From: Shimia sp. R10_1
Lineage (GTDB): Bacteria > Pseudomonadota > Alphaproteobacteria > Rhodobacterales > Rhodobacteraceae
Reading direction: 5' to 3'
Assembly (NCBI RefSeq): GCF_017744095.1
Contig: NZ_JAGHQX010000009.1
Span: 1-64,000 of the forward strand
Length of the DNA: 64,000 nucleotides
The notes beneath the pieces were generated by a model, which did no database searches, had not been told where the DNA came from, and saw only the letters and a list, made by a program, of their open reading frames with translations. The position numbers were made by a program, and so were the translations under genes. Of this stretch, positions 9,538 through 18,321 are shown piece by piece; within the stretch, counting starts at the first letter, position 1, and the number at the start of each line of letters is the position of its first letter.

Positions 9538-11310
9538 ATGCGCACCTGGATCCGCCATCGCGCGGCGATTCTGATCATCTTCTTGCTCACCGTGCTCGCC
9601 GTGGCGGGTGGGGTCTGGCGCTATGGCTATGGGCAAGCGCTTGATCAACTCGCGCGCCGCGGAGAGGCAGATCTTGCCTTGGGCGCGGATAGTCTGACCG
9701 CCCAACTCAAACGATATCAAGAGCTTGCAGTGCTCATGGCAGAGCATCCCAGCTTGCTCGCCCTCTCCCAAAACCCGGCGATCGCCACCGCAGAGCGCGG
9801 CCATCCGCTTCTGTTGGAAGCCGCCGATAAAACCGCCGCGCTTGATCTCATCTATGCCCGTGCCGATGGCACCATTCTGGCGACCGCACAGCAAGACGTC
9901 GCGCCGCCCACCACGCTTGCGCAATCCCCCTATTTCAAGCGCGCTCTCCAGGGCGCGCTTGGCGCACATCACCAGGTCGACCCGCGCTTTGGCCGCCGCG
10001 CCTTCTACTACGCAGTCCCGAGTTTTTCAGCAGAAGGCACGGTCAGTGCAGTGCTCACCGTGGTGCTGGATGTCGAAGATGTAGAGGGCAACTGGCGCGG
10101 CGATGGGCCAACGGTTTTCTTTGTGGATGATCTGAACGAGGTCTTTATCTCCAACCGCTCAGAACTTGTCTTCTGGCGGCGAAACCCCACAGCCCCCGGA
10201 TTGCTTCCCCCAGAGGGCACCGCGCCTGCGTTCCGCGCCTATTCCCGAGCAGGACACGAAATCTGGCAACTGGACTGGGGGCCGTACATCCCTGCACGCG
10301 GCCTGCACATCGTACAGGATCTGCCGGTGATTGACATGGTAGCCGAAGCCATCGTCGACGTCAGCCTCGCCCGTCGCATTGCAGGTCTGCAAGCCGGCAC
10401 CATCGCAGCGATCTTCATGATCTTTGGCCTGATCCTGTTGCAGGTTCTGGAACGCCGCCGCGTGTTGACCGAAGCGAACGCCGAACTTGAAAACCGTGTC
10501 ACCCAGCGCACGCAGGCGCTCAGCGCCACCAACGAGGCTCTGCGCCGTGAAATCACCGAACGTGAAGAAGCCGAAGCCGCTTTGAAAAAAGCGCAGGCCG
10601 ATCTGGTACAGGCTGGCAAACTCTCCGCCCTTGGCCAGATGAGCGCAGGCATCAGCCACGAACTCAATCAACCGCTTATGGCTATTCAGACATTTGCGGA
10701 AAACGGCACTCGTTTTCTGGAACGTGACAAAGCAGATAAAGCGGGCGAAAACCTCTCCCGCATTTCTCAAATGGCCACCCGCATGGCCCGCATCATCAAG
10801 AACCTGCGTGCCTTTGCACGCAATGAAAACGAGCCCACGGGTCGTGTCGATCTGGTTTCTGTCATCACACAGGCTGTAGAGCTGACAGAGCCACGCCTGC
10901 TGCAGGATGACATCACCCTCAACTGGTCACCGGAGGCGCAGAAAATGCCAATCTTTGTGCGCGGTGGCGAAGTGCGCTTGGGGCAGGTTTTTGTGAACCT
11001 CATCACCAATGCCGCTGACGCCATGATAGACCAACCCGCGCGCCAGATTGACATCTCAATCCAAACAGCGCCCCGTCTTTGTGTGTTGGTGCGTGACACA
11101 GGGCCCGGCATCGACGCGCCGGATAAGATTTTTGATCCGTTCTACACCACCAAAGAGGTTGGCACCTCAGAGGGGATGGGCCTTGGCCTGTCCATCAGCT
11201 ACGGCTTGGTGCAGAGCTTTGGCGGCAATATCCGGGGCAGCAACCATCCCGAAGGCGGCGCGCTCTTCACTGTTGAACTTGAAAGCTGGCCACAGGAGAG
11301 CGCCGCATGA
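9538..11310 (+). CDS. dctB: DctB-type C4-dicarboxylate sensor histidine kinase
   Basis: 590 residues. An N-terminal membrane segment (about 8-28) comes first, then a periplasmic double-PDC-like sensor (about 45-270) with the typical SPYFKRAL and FYYAVPSF stretches. A second membrane helix (about 285-305) and a coiled coil follow. The kinase has the H-box ISHELNQPLMAIQTFAENG and the ATP-binding motifs DTGPGI and GMGLGLSIS. In the family it senses succinate, fumarate or malate and phosphorylates DctD. Its stop overlaps the next gene's start (ATGA). No dctPQM transporter is in the window, so the target lies elsewhere or differs. Confidence 0.88.
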   Translation: MRTWIRHRAAILIIFLLTVLAVAGGVWRYGYGQALDQLARRGEADLALGADSLTAQLKRYQELAVLMAEHPSLLALSQNPAIATAERGHPLLLEAADKTAALDLIYARADGTILATAQQDVAPPTTLAQSPYFKRALQGALGAHHQVDPRFGRRAFYYAVPSFSAEGTVSAVLTVVLDVEDVEGNWRGDGPTVFFVDDLNEVFISNRSELVFWRRNPTAPGLLPPEGTAPAFRAYSRAGHEIWQLDWGPYIPARGLHIVQDLPVIDMVAEAIVDVSLARRIAGLQAGTIAAIFMIFGLILLQVLERRRVLTEANAELENRVTQRTQALSATNEALRREITEREEAEAALKKAQADLVQAGKLSALGQMSAGISHELNQPLMAIQTFAENGTRFLERDKADKAGENLSRISQMATRMARIIKNLRAFARNENEPTGRVDLVSVITQAVELTEPRLLQDDITLNWSPEAQKMPIFVRGGEVRLGQVFVNLITNAADAMIDQPARQIDISIQTAPRLCVLVRDTGPGIDAPDKIFDPFYTTKEVGTSEGMGLGLSISYGLVQSFGGNIRGSNHPEGGALFTVELESWPQESAA

Positions 11311-12554
11311 CTTCCCCCCTGCCCGAGGCTCCCGCGCCGGTCCTCGTCGTGGACGATGATCCCATTGTGCGCGAGGCGCTCACACAAACCCTAGAGCTCG
11401 AAGACTTTCCAGTGATCGCAGCGGGCTCTTTTGTTGAGGCCAAAGACCACATCACCGCGCAATTTCCCGGTGTGATCCTGTCAGACATGCGCATGCCCGG
11501 GCGCGACGGATTTCACCTGCTGAACTTCGCCAAGGACGCAGATACCGAACTGCCCGTGATCCTTCTGACCGGCGAAGGTGACATCCCCATGGCGGTGAAA
11601 GCCATGACACAGGGCGCTTTTGGTTTTTTGGAAAAACCCTGCGCCCCGACAGAGCTTGTTGCTGTGATCAACCGGGCACAAAAGGCCCGCGCCATGGCAC
11701 TGGAAAACCGCCGCCTGAAGGCACAGCTTGAAACCGGTGACGCCGCTGCACGCTGGATTTTTGGCACCTCAGCGCAGTCTGAAACCCTGCGCCGCCGCGT
11801 CCGCTCCGTGGCCCGCATCCCCGCAGAAGTTCTGGTCAGCGGCCCACCCGGCGCGGGCATCTCCAAAGTCGCTGAAGTGGTGCATCTGTGTTCTCCCTTC
11901 AGCAAAGGCCCCTTTGGCAAACACACCACCGTTGACATGGATGTCACGCGGTTTGAACAGGCGGTTGAGGCCGCCGCCGGGGGCAGCCTCTTTCTGGATG
12001 AAATCCAGGCCATGCCCATGCAGACGCAATTCGCCCTGCTTTCCCTCATGGAAACAGACGATCACCCCCGCCTGATCTTTGGCAGCGCCGCAGATCTGTC
12101 GGAAGCGGTGGCCAGTGCCCAGCTGCATGCCGACCTCTTTTACCGTCTGGATGCGCTGCAAGTCCGCATCCCGGCCCTTGCCGAACGCCCCGAAGACATC
12201 CCCGTGATGTTTCGCCAATATGTGTCGCAGGCGGCAGAACAAGCCGGCGTCACCGCCCCAGAGGTCACCCCAGAGGTCATTTCCGGCCTCATGGCGCAGG
12301 ACTGGCCCGGCAACGCCCGCGCCCTCATGAGTGTCGCCATGCGCTTTGTGCTGGGTCTGCCCGGCGAAGAGCCGCAAAGCGCCGCCCTTGGCCTGACAGA
12401 ACAGATGGCACAGGTCGAGCGTTCCCTGCTCGCCGAAGCGCTGCGCAAACACGAAGGCCGTGCCGCCGCCGCCGCAGAAGCGCTGAAACTGCCGCGCAAA
12501 ACCATGTATGACAAACTCGCCAAATACGGCCTGAAACCTGAAAGCTTCCGATGA
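11307..12554 (+). CDS. dctD: DctD/NtrC-family response regulator lacking the GAFTGA loop
   Basis: 415 residues. A receiver (about 10-125, acceptor Asp in VILSDMRMPG) is followed by an AAA+ domain (about 140-360) and a Fis-type HTH near the C-terminus (RAAAAAEALKLPRKTMYDKL). The AAA+ domain is degenerate. Walker A reads GPPGAGISK, with Ile where the nucleotide-binding Lys should be. The segment that normally holds GAFTGA, the sigma-54 contact loop, is missing altogether. Walker B (GGSLFLDEI) and the arginine-finger region are present. It should therefore still bind DNA and receive phosphate from DctB, but not act as a classical sigma-54 activator. It overlaps both neighbours by ATGA. Confidence 0.85.
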   Translation: MTSPLPEAPAPVLVVDDDPIVREALTQTLELEDFPVIAAGSFVEAKDHITAQFPGVILSDMRMPGRDGFHLLNFAKDADTELPVILLTGEGDIPMAVKAMTQGAFGFLEKPCAPTELVAVINRAQKARAMALENRRLKAQLETGDAAARWIFGTSAQSETLRRRVRSVARIPAEVLVSGPPGAGISKVAEVVHLCSPFSKGPFGKHTTVDMDVTRFEQAVEAAAGGSLFLDEIQAMPMQTQFALLSLMETDDHPRLIFGSAADLSEAVASAQLHADLFYRLDALQVRIPALAERPEDIPVMFRQYVSQAAEQAGVTAPEVTPEVISGLMAQDWPGNARALMSVAMRFVLGLPGEEPQSAALGLTEQMAQVERSLLAEALRKHEGRAAAAAEALKLPRKTMYDKLAKYGLKPESFR

Positions 12555-13732
12555 GCACTCTGGCCGACCCCACCCCGGCGCCTCAGCCTGCCCCCGACAG
12601 CCTCACCCGCCGCCGTGCTTGGGGTGCCATTGCCGCGATGTTTGCCCTCAATGGCGCGCTCTTTGGCCTTTGGGCCAGCCGCATCCCAGCCTTTAAAGCC
12701 ACGCATGATCTCAGCCACGCCGGCCTTGGCGCGCTTCTGCTGCTGCTCGCAGGGGGGGCGATCTGCGCCTTTCCGCTGGCGGGCCGACTGGCCGATCACT
12801 ACGGCGCGGCGCGGGTCACCAAAATTCTGGCCGGGATCAAGATCACCTCACTTCTTGCGCTGGCGCTGGCCCCCAATGTGCCCACGCTGGCCGTCGCGCT
12901 CTTTGTCTTCGGGGCGATCCATGGCGGCATGGATGTGACCATGAATGTCTGGGGCGCAGAAGTGGAACGCTGGGCCCAGCGGCCACAGATGTCGTCTTAT
13001 CACGCCATGTGGAGCCTGGGCGCCGGTCTTGCTGCGGGCACAGGTTTTGTCGCCATCAGCCTTGGGGCCACGCCGTTGATCCACTATCTGGCGGTGGGGC
13101 TTCCCTTGGTGATCCTACTCTTTGCTCTGGGGCATATCCCCTGGACCTCCCCTGTGTCACGCGACGCCAAAGACCCGGTGTTTTCCCTGCCCAATGGCCC
13201 GCTTGTGCTGGTCGGCCTGCTCGCCCTTGGCGCCTCCATGGGCGAAGGTGCCGTCGCCGACTGGAGCGCGGTCTATCTTGTGGACATCGGCAAAGCCCCG
13301 GAAAACTGGGCCGCCATGGGCTATGCCATATTCTCCGCCACCATGGTGATCATGCGCCTGCTGGGCGATGGCATCACGCGACACAGCTCACCACAACTGG
13401 CCGCACGGGTTAGCGGCCTCACCGCCGCCCTGGGTGCGGCCCTCACCGTGCTCTTCCCGACACCGCCCATGATGCTCACTGGATTTGTGCTGATGGGCAT
13501 GGGCTACGCGCTGATCTTCCCGCTGGCCTTCAGCCGCGCGGCCAACGACCCTGTGGTCAGCCCCGGCAAAGCGCTGGCCAGCACCGCCACCTTTGGCTAC
13601 GGCGGCATACTTTTGGGCCCACCGCTGATCGGCTTCATCGCCAGTGCCACATCATTGCGCGTGTCCTTTGCGGTGCTTGCAGCGCTTGCCCTGATGATCG
13701 CACTGCTTGGCAACGCCCTAAAGCGACCCTAA
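12551..13732 (+). CDS. MFS transporter, YbjJ-like
   Basis: This 393-residue inner-membrane protein has about 12 predicted hydrophobic helices. The first loop contains RLADHYGAARV, the major-facilitator loop 2-3 motif. The segment FGAIHGGMDVTMNVWGAEVE resembles YbjJ-type members. It starts by ATGA overlap with the dctD-like gene, so it is the third gene of that operon and may be its target or output. The substrate is unknown; sugars, organic acids or drugs are all possible. Confidence 0.82.
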   Translation: MSTLADPTPAPQPAPDSLTRRRAWGAIAAMFALNGALFGLWASRIPAFKATHDLSHAGLGALLLLLAGGAICAFPLAGRLADHYGAARVTKILAGIKITSLLALALAPNVPTLAVALFVFGAIHGGMDVTMNVWGAEVERWAQRPQMSSYHAMWSLGAGLAAGTGFVAISLGATPLIHYLAVGLPLVILLFALGHIPWTSPVSRDAKDPVFSLPNGPLVLVGLLALGASMGEGAVADWSAVYLVDIGKAPENWAAMGYAIFSATMVIMRLLGDGITRHSSPQLAARVSGLTAALGAALTVLFPTPPMMLTGFVLMGMGYALIFPLAFSRAANDPVVSPGKALASTATFGYGGILLGPPLIGFIASATSLRVSFAVLAALALMIALLGNALKRP

Positions 13733-13952
13733 CCACCCTCACCCGTTTGAGAGGCCGCACGGCGAAACAGACAAGCGACAAAATCGGCACAACCGTTGAC
13801 TTCAGCTGATTTGACATGCTCGATCATGCAAACAACCACCGCACATGTTTCTAAACTGCTGTGACACAATTGAAGCACAATGAACGCACCAACCCGATGC
13901 GCCCGGTTTCGCGCAAGGTCCTGCGCCGCATTCCCGTGGCAAGGCACCTGAA

Positions 13953-15452
13953 ATGAACCGCGCGCAGATCACATTGGCCACTTCCGGCGCACTTATCACC
14001 GCGATTGGCGCGTGGGGCATTCTGGATTCTGACAGCCTCGTGCAACTGGCTGCCCAAGTCGTGGAACAGTATTTTGACAGCCGAGGCTGGTTTGTCATGC
14101 TCTCAGTATCCGGCATGTTGCTTCTGTGCCTTTGGCTGGCTTTCTCAAAATACGGCAACATCCGCCTTGGTGCGGATGACGACCGGCCCGAATTTTCGAC
14201 ACCGTCTTGGATCGCCATGTTGTTCGCAGCAGGAATGGGTGTCGGCTTGCTGTTTTGGGCCGTGGCAGAACCGCTCACGCATTTTGCATTTGTCAGCAAC
14301 TACACACCGCCTCCACACGCAGCACAAGAAGCTCTGCTGGCAACAAACTTTCACTGGGGCATTCACGCGTGGGCGATCTATGGAACCACGGCACTGACAA
14401 TCGCGTATTTCACGTTTCGGCGCGGCACGCCCATGCTGGTCAGCGCACCCATCGAAACACTGTTTCCACAGGAACGATGGGCCCAGCTCGTGGGCTGGCT
14501 GTCTGATTTCATGGCGATTGTCGCGATTGCAATTGGCGTTGGCGGCTCCATCGCGATGGGGGTGTTTCAGGTTGCGGATGGTATTGATGTAATGCGCGGC
14601 GGCAGTCGCGCCGAGCCATGGCTTTTGGCAGCCGTATTCACGGTGATGGTCGCGGCCTATGTTCCGCCGCTGTTGGTCGATCTCGGAACCGGAATGGCCC
14701 GACTGTCCAACACAGCCATGATCATCGCAATTTTTCTGGTGTTCTATACCGTCGTTCTCGGCCCCACCGAGTTTTTGCTCAATTCCATACTGAATGGATT
14801 TGGAACCTATATTTTCGCGGCAATCCCGCGTGGGTTTCAAACCCTCACCTTTTTTGGCAGCGAAGTGGAAACCCAATTTCACGACTGGACGCTCACCTAT
14901 ATGGTCTGGTGGATCGCATGGGGCCCGTTTGTCGGCGTCTTCATCGCACGCATTTCCAAAGGCCGCACCATAGGCGAATTTGTCTTGGGGGTTCTCATAG
15001 GGCCAACTGTGTTTTCAGTGATCTGGTTTGGCGCCTTTGGAGGCATTGGCCTGTTTGACGCATTGCGGGGCAATGGCGCTCTGCTGGAAATGACCCAAAC
15101 CAACGTAGAGCGCGTGACCTTCGCTTTGCTAGAGCGCCTGCCACTGACAACAGTGACAACGCTTGCGACCATTCTGGCGGCTTTCCTGTTCATCGTCACC
15201 AGTGTGGTCAGTGCCGCGTTTGTGCTTGGCACATTCTCCACAGGGGGCGATCCAGATCCCAGCCCCCGCGTGCGTCTGATCTGGGGACTTCTGCTGGGCC
15301 TGCTTGGCGCGGCCATGATCCTATCCGGGTCGATCGATGCGATCAAAAAGCTGATCGCAATTGGGGCGCTGCCATTTGTCTTTGTCTGCGTGCTGCTGTG
15401 TGTGTGTCTGATCCGCGGATTGCGAGAGGAGATGTCAGATGCTGATCGGTGA
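13953..15452 (+). CDS. BCCT family transporter (betaine/choline/carnitine type)
   Basis: 499 residues with about 12 membrane helices. Family hallmarks are GMGVGLLFWAVAEPLTHF near residue 90 and YMVWWIAWGPFVGVFIARIS near residue 315, the tryptophan-rich signature of BCCT carriers. These take up quaternary ammonium or sulfonium osmolytes (glycine betaine, choline, DMSP) with Na+ or H+. It lacks the long charged C-terminal tail of osmosensing BetP. AAGG lies eight bases before the ATG. A 29-codon membrane peptide gene overlaps its last 14 bases. Confidence 0.92.
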   Translation: MNRAQITLATSGALITAIGAWGILDSDSLVQLAAQVVEQYFDSRGWFVMLSVSGMLLLCLWLAFSKYGNIRLGADDDRPEFSTPSWIAMLFAAGMGVGLLFWAVAEPLTHFAFVSNYTPPPHAAQEALLATNFHWGIHAWAIYGTTALTIAYFTFRRGTPMLVSAPIETLFPQERWAQLVGWLSDFMAIVAIAIGVGGSIAMGVFQVADGIDVMRGGSRAEPWLLAAVFTVMVAAYVPPLLVDLGTGMARLSNTAMIIAIFLVFYTVVLGPTEFLLNSILNGFGTYIFAAIPRGFQTLTFFGSEVETQFHDWTLTYMVWWIAWGPFVGVFIARISKGRTIGEFVLGVLIGPTVFSVIWFGAFGGIGLFDALRGNGALLEMTQTNVERVTFALLERLPLTTVTTLATILAAFLFIVTSVVSAAFVLGTFSTGGDPDPSPRVRLIWGLLLGLLGAAMILSGSIDAIKKLIAIGALPFVFVCVLLCVCLIRGLREEMSDADR

Positions 15453-15528
15453 TCTGCAAAACACCATCCTCAATCTCACCACCTTCGCGTTCATTGGCGC
15501 GATGGTCTGGCTTTTGATGCGCCCCTGA
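15439..15528 (+). CDS. 29-residue small membrane protein overlapping the BCCT gene
   Basis: This short frame starts at ATG 15439 inside the BCCT gene and ends at TGA 15528. AGGAG lies seven bases upstream of the ATG, a better Shine-Dalgarno than most genes here. The product begins MLIGDLQNTILNL and continues into a single hydrophobic helix (about residues 13-27) ending in Arg-Pro. A one-helix peptide translationally coupled to a transporter suggests a small accessory subunit, but that is inference. It is too short for family assignment. Confidence 0.6.
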   Translation: MLIGDLQNTILNLTTFAFIGAMVWLLMRP

Positions 15529-15596
15529 ACCGCAGCTTCGCCCGTTTTTGTGCGCGCAAGTGTTAACGCTGCGCGCGCAGGCTTAGGGGGCAAAAC

Positions 15597-15644
15597 GGTG
15601 AAAATCTACCTCCGCAAAACCGTCGCGATACCGACGCAATACCG
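15597..15644 (-). repeat. 48-bp intergenic repeat, copy B (four 11-bp units)
   Basis: Read on the minus strand, this is CGGTATTGCGT, CGGTATCGCGA, CGGTTTTGCGG, AGGTAGATTTT, then CACCG. The same architecture recurs at 35096-35143. It sits between the convergent BCCT and Lrp genes. Confidence 0.75.
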
Positions 15645-15689
15645 ATGTAAAATACAAGCCGGTCGCCAAATCCGGCCAAATCTTACCTC

Positions 15690-16151
15690 TCAGAGCGGTA
15701 ACATACTGGTGGATTTGATTTCTTCCATAGATAACAAGGCAGTAACGTTGTGCACCTTCACCTCTGAAATCAAAGCTTGATAAAAGGTGTCATAGGCGCG
15801 CGCGTTTTGAACCTGCACTTTCAGGATATAGTCTATGTCCCCGGCCAACCGGTGCGCCTCCAGAACTTCCGGGCGTTCCCGCAAAGCTTTGAGAAACTTT
15901 GCCTGCCAGTCGGCCTCGTGCTCGCTGGTGCGGATAAGAACAAAGAAACAGGCATCAAAACCAAGGGCTTCTGCGTCCAGCAACACAGTTTGCTGCCGGA
16001 TCACCCCCGCTTCGCGCAGTTTACGGATGCGGTTCCACACAGGTGTCTTGGAGGACCCAACCCGTTTTGCAATTTCATCAAGAGATTGCGCAGCGTCCCG
16101 TTGCAACTCCCCAAGAATTTTCTTATCCATGTCGTCAATGCGCAACGCCAT
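15690..16151 (-). CDS. Lrp/AsnC family transcriptional regulator
   Basis: 153 residues. An N-terminal winged HTH (about 8-60, with LDEIAKRVGSSKTPVWNRIRKL) is followed by a RAM effector-binding domain (about 70-150). I chose the ATG at 16151 because GGGGGAAACGG precedes it and the product starts in register with the family; an ATG at 16178 would add nine residues. It is divergent from the sulfite-reduction operon. Such placement suggests that it controls that operon in response to an amino acid such as cysteine (inference). A CGCCAG-TAT-CTGGCG palindrome lies between the two. Confidence 0.9.
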   Translation of the reverse strand: MALRIDDMDKKILGELQRDAAQSLDEIAKRVGSSKTPVWNRIRKLREAGVIRQQTVLLDAEALGFDACFFVLIRTSEHEADWQAKFLKALRERPEVLEAHRLAGDIDYILKVQVQNARAYDTFYQALISEVKVHNVTALLSMEEIKSTSMLPL

Positions 16152-16221
16152 TCCGTTTCCCCCTAGTATTTGGAACATCGGCGCAGTTTTCCGCTGACAC
16201 CGAAACGCACGTTTCTATTTT

Positions 16222-16236
16222 CGCCAGTATCTGGCG
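16222..16236. promoter_or_regulatory. Candidate operator palindrome upstream of the sulfur operon
   Basis: CGCCAG and CTGGCG form a perfect 6-bp inverted repeat around TAT. A related half, AGTATTTGG, occurs near 16165. The site lies between the divergent lrp-like gene and the DUF2849-cysI operon, where an autoregulating Lrp protein would bind. Confidence 0.45.
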
Positions 16237-16292
16237 GTTGATGGGGAATATTTCCTATATATGGATCAAAGTCAAACACCGGAGTCGGACAA

Positions 16293-16598
16293 ATGCCCCG
16301 CGCATTCACACCCAAAGTCATCACCGCCAACGCATTGCTAGAAGGCGACGTGATCTACTTCACAGCAGAAGACAATTGGTCACGTGACTTGACAGACGCA
16401 GAGTTACTAATTGATGAAGCCCACGCACAACTGAGACTTGTTGAGGCTTCTCAACAAGTTAGCGAAGTTGTTGGCGCGTATCTGGCGGATGCTGTGGCCG
16501 GGGAAACCGGCCCAGAACCCACGCATTTTCGCGAAGAATTCCGCCGCACCGGCCCATCAAACTACTTCCACGGCAAACAGGCAGACGCCGCGAACTAG
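16293..16598 (+). CDS. DUF2849 protein of the sulfite-reduction operon
   Basis: 101 residues, small and soluble, matching the DUF2849 pattern (start MPRAFTPKVITANALLEGDV). In alphaproteobacteria this family sits directly before the hemoprotein sulfite reductase gene, often after a siroheme synthase gene. Here cysI follows after 55 bp but no siroheme synthase gene precedes it. Its molecular role is unknown; an accessory function in sulfite reduction is inferred from synteny only. Confidence 0.82.
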   Translation: MPRAFTPKVITANALLEGDVIYFTAEDNWSRDLTDAELLIDEAHAQLRLVEASQQVSEVVGAYLADAVAGETGPEPTHFREEFRRTGPSNYFHGKQADAAN

Positions 16599-16653
16599 GT
16601 AAAGTGATCCCAGCGATCACCTCAACCTACGCCCCAACGCTAAAGGTCCACCC

Positions 16654-18321
16654 ATGTATCAATACAACGACTTTGACAAAGCCTTCCTGGCAGAGCGCAA
16701 TCGTCAGTTCCGTGCACAGGTAGAACGCCGCATCGCCGGCAACCTGACCGAAGATGAATTCAAGCCGCTGCGCTTGATGAACGGTCTTTATCTGCAACTG
16801 CATGCCTACATGCTGCGCGTCGCCATTCCTTATGGCACTTTGAATTCTGCGCAGATGGACACGCTCGCGCTCCTCGCTGAGAAGTGGGACAAAGGCTACG
16901 GCCACTTCACCACGCGTCAGAATATCCAGTATAACTGGCCGAAACTAAAGGATGTTCCAGATATGCTGGATGCCTTGGGTGAAGTCGGAATGCACGCGAT
17001 CCAGACCTCCGGCAACACCATCCGCAACGTAACCGCGGACCATTTCGCAGGCGCAGCGGCTGACGAGCTCGAAGATCCGCGTCCGATCGCAGAACTGATC
17101 CGCCAGTGGTCCACAGACCACCCGGAATTCCAGTTCATGGGCCGCAAATTCAAGATCGCTGTAAGCGCAGGCGAAGCGGATCGTGCCGTTCTCAAAGCAC
17201 ACGATCTGGCCGTGCGCGTCGTCAGAAATGATGCAGGCGAAACGGGCTACCAAGTTCTCGTTGGTGGCGGTTTGGGCCGTACACCCATGGTTGGAAAAGT
17301 CCTCAATGAGTTCCTCCCTCGCGAGGATCTTCTGCCCTACATTGAGGCAACGGTTTCGGTTTGGAACCAGATCGGCCGCCGCGACAACAAGTACAAAGCG
17401 CGGATCAAAATCACCGTTCATGAAACCGGTCTGGAAGAGTTCCGCGCCAAGGTCGAAGAACGGTTTGAATCAGTGCAACCAACTTTCTCTGGCGTCGATC
17501 AGGAACTGCTTTCTGAAATCAAAGCGCATTTCGCGCCGCCTGCGTTCCGCAATGCGCCTGTGACGGAGTTCGAAAACACATACAATTCAAACCCATTGTT
17601 CCGCAGCTGGGTGGATACAAACCTCACAGAACACCGCGCTCCCGGCTACACAATTGTGACAGTGTCCATCAAGAAGCACGGCCAGACTCCTGGGGATGCA
17701 ACGGCCGAGCAAATGCGTGCTTTGGCTCAGATCGCGCGCGACTATGGCCACGACGAGCTGCGCATCAGTCATGAGCAAAACGTGATCCTTCCGCATGTGC
17801 ATAAGTCGGATCTGCCAGCGGTATATGCCGCGCTGCGCGAAGCAGATTTGCACACTGCAAACATCGGCCTGGTGAGCGACATCATCGCGTGCCCCGGCAT
17901 GGATTACTGTGCGCTGGCGACTGCACGCTCAATCCCAGTGGCTCAGCAAATCGCAACCCGCTTTGAAGAGCTGAAGCTCGAGCACGACATCGGCCACCTG
18001 CAAATCAAGATCTCAGGCTGCATCAACGCCTGTGGTCACCACCATGTTGGTCACATCGGCATCCTCGGTCTCGACCGTGCAGGGGTAGAAAACTACCAGA
18101 TCACGCTGGGTGGTGATGCGACATGGACCGCAGCAATTGGTGAACGCGCAGGCCCCGGTTTTGCCTATGATGAAATCGTTCCGGCGATCGAACGTCTCGT
18201 AAAAGGCTATCTGGAACTGCGTGAAGGCCCGGAAGAAACCTTCTTGGAAGCGTACCGCCGTTTGGGGTTGGCACCGTTCAAGGCCCATCTCTACCCAGAG
18301 GCGCAGGCGAATGCAGCATAA
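16654..18321 (+). CDS. cysI: Nitrite/sulfite reductase, siroheme [4Fe-4S] hemoprotein
   Basis: 555 residues. It reduces sulfite to sulfide for cysteine synthesis with six electrons, probably from ferredoxin. Cluster and siroheme ligands are visible as CPGMDYC and, further on, CINAC, the C-x5-C and C-x3-C pairs of this family, followed by HHHVGHIGILG. The N-terminal substrate motif GYGHFTTRQNIQYNW is also typical. The gene runs straight into cysH, whose ATG lies inside its end. With cysH and DUF934 adjacent, a sulfite rather than nitrite role is favoured. Confidence 0.93.
   Translation: MYQYNDFDKAFLAERNRQFRAQVERRIAGNLTEDEFKPLRLMNGLYLQLHAYMLRVAIPYGTLNSAQMDTLALLAEKWDKGYGHFTTRQNIQYNWPKLKDVPDMLDALGEVGMHAIQTSGNTIRNVTADHFAGAAADELEDPRPIAELIRQWSTDHPEFQFMGRKFKIAVSAGEADRAVLKAHDLAVRVVRNDAGETGYQVLVGGGLGRTPMVGKVLNEFLPREDLLPYIEATVSVWNQIGRRDNKYKARIKITVHETGLEEFRAKVEERFESVQPTFSGVDQELLSEIKAHFAPPAFRNAPVTEFENTYNSNPLFRSWVDTNLTEHRAPGYTIVTVSIKKHGQTPGDATAEQMRALAQIARDYGHDELRISHEQNVILPHVHKSDLPAVYAALREADLHTANIGLVSDIIACPGMDYCALATARSIPVAQQIATRFEELKLEHDIGHLQIKISGCINACGHHHVGHIGILGLDRAGVENYQITLGGDATWTAAIGERAGPGFAYDEIVPAIERLVKGYLELREGPEETFLEAYRRLGLAPFKAHLYPEAQANAA

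Noticed and set aside
13733..13952. TTGACT/TTGACA hexamers as a BCCT promoter
   Set aside because: No -10 element at suitable spacing could be seen, so I do not list a promoter.
15550..15780. A 76-codon plus-strand frame containing the 48-bp repeat
   Set aside because: It reads through the repeat and the 3' end of the Lrp gene, with no Shine-Dalgarno; similarity to another frame near 35.1 kb is due to the shared repeat.
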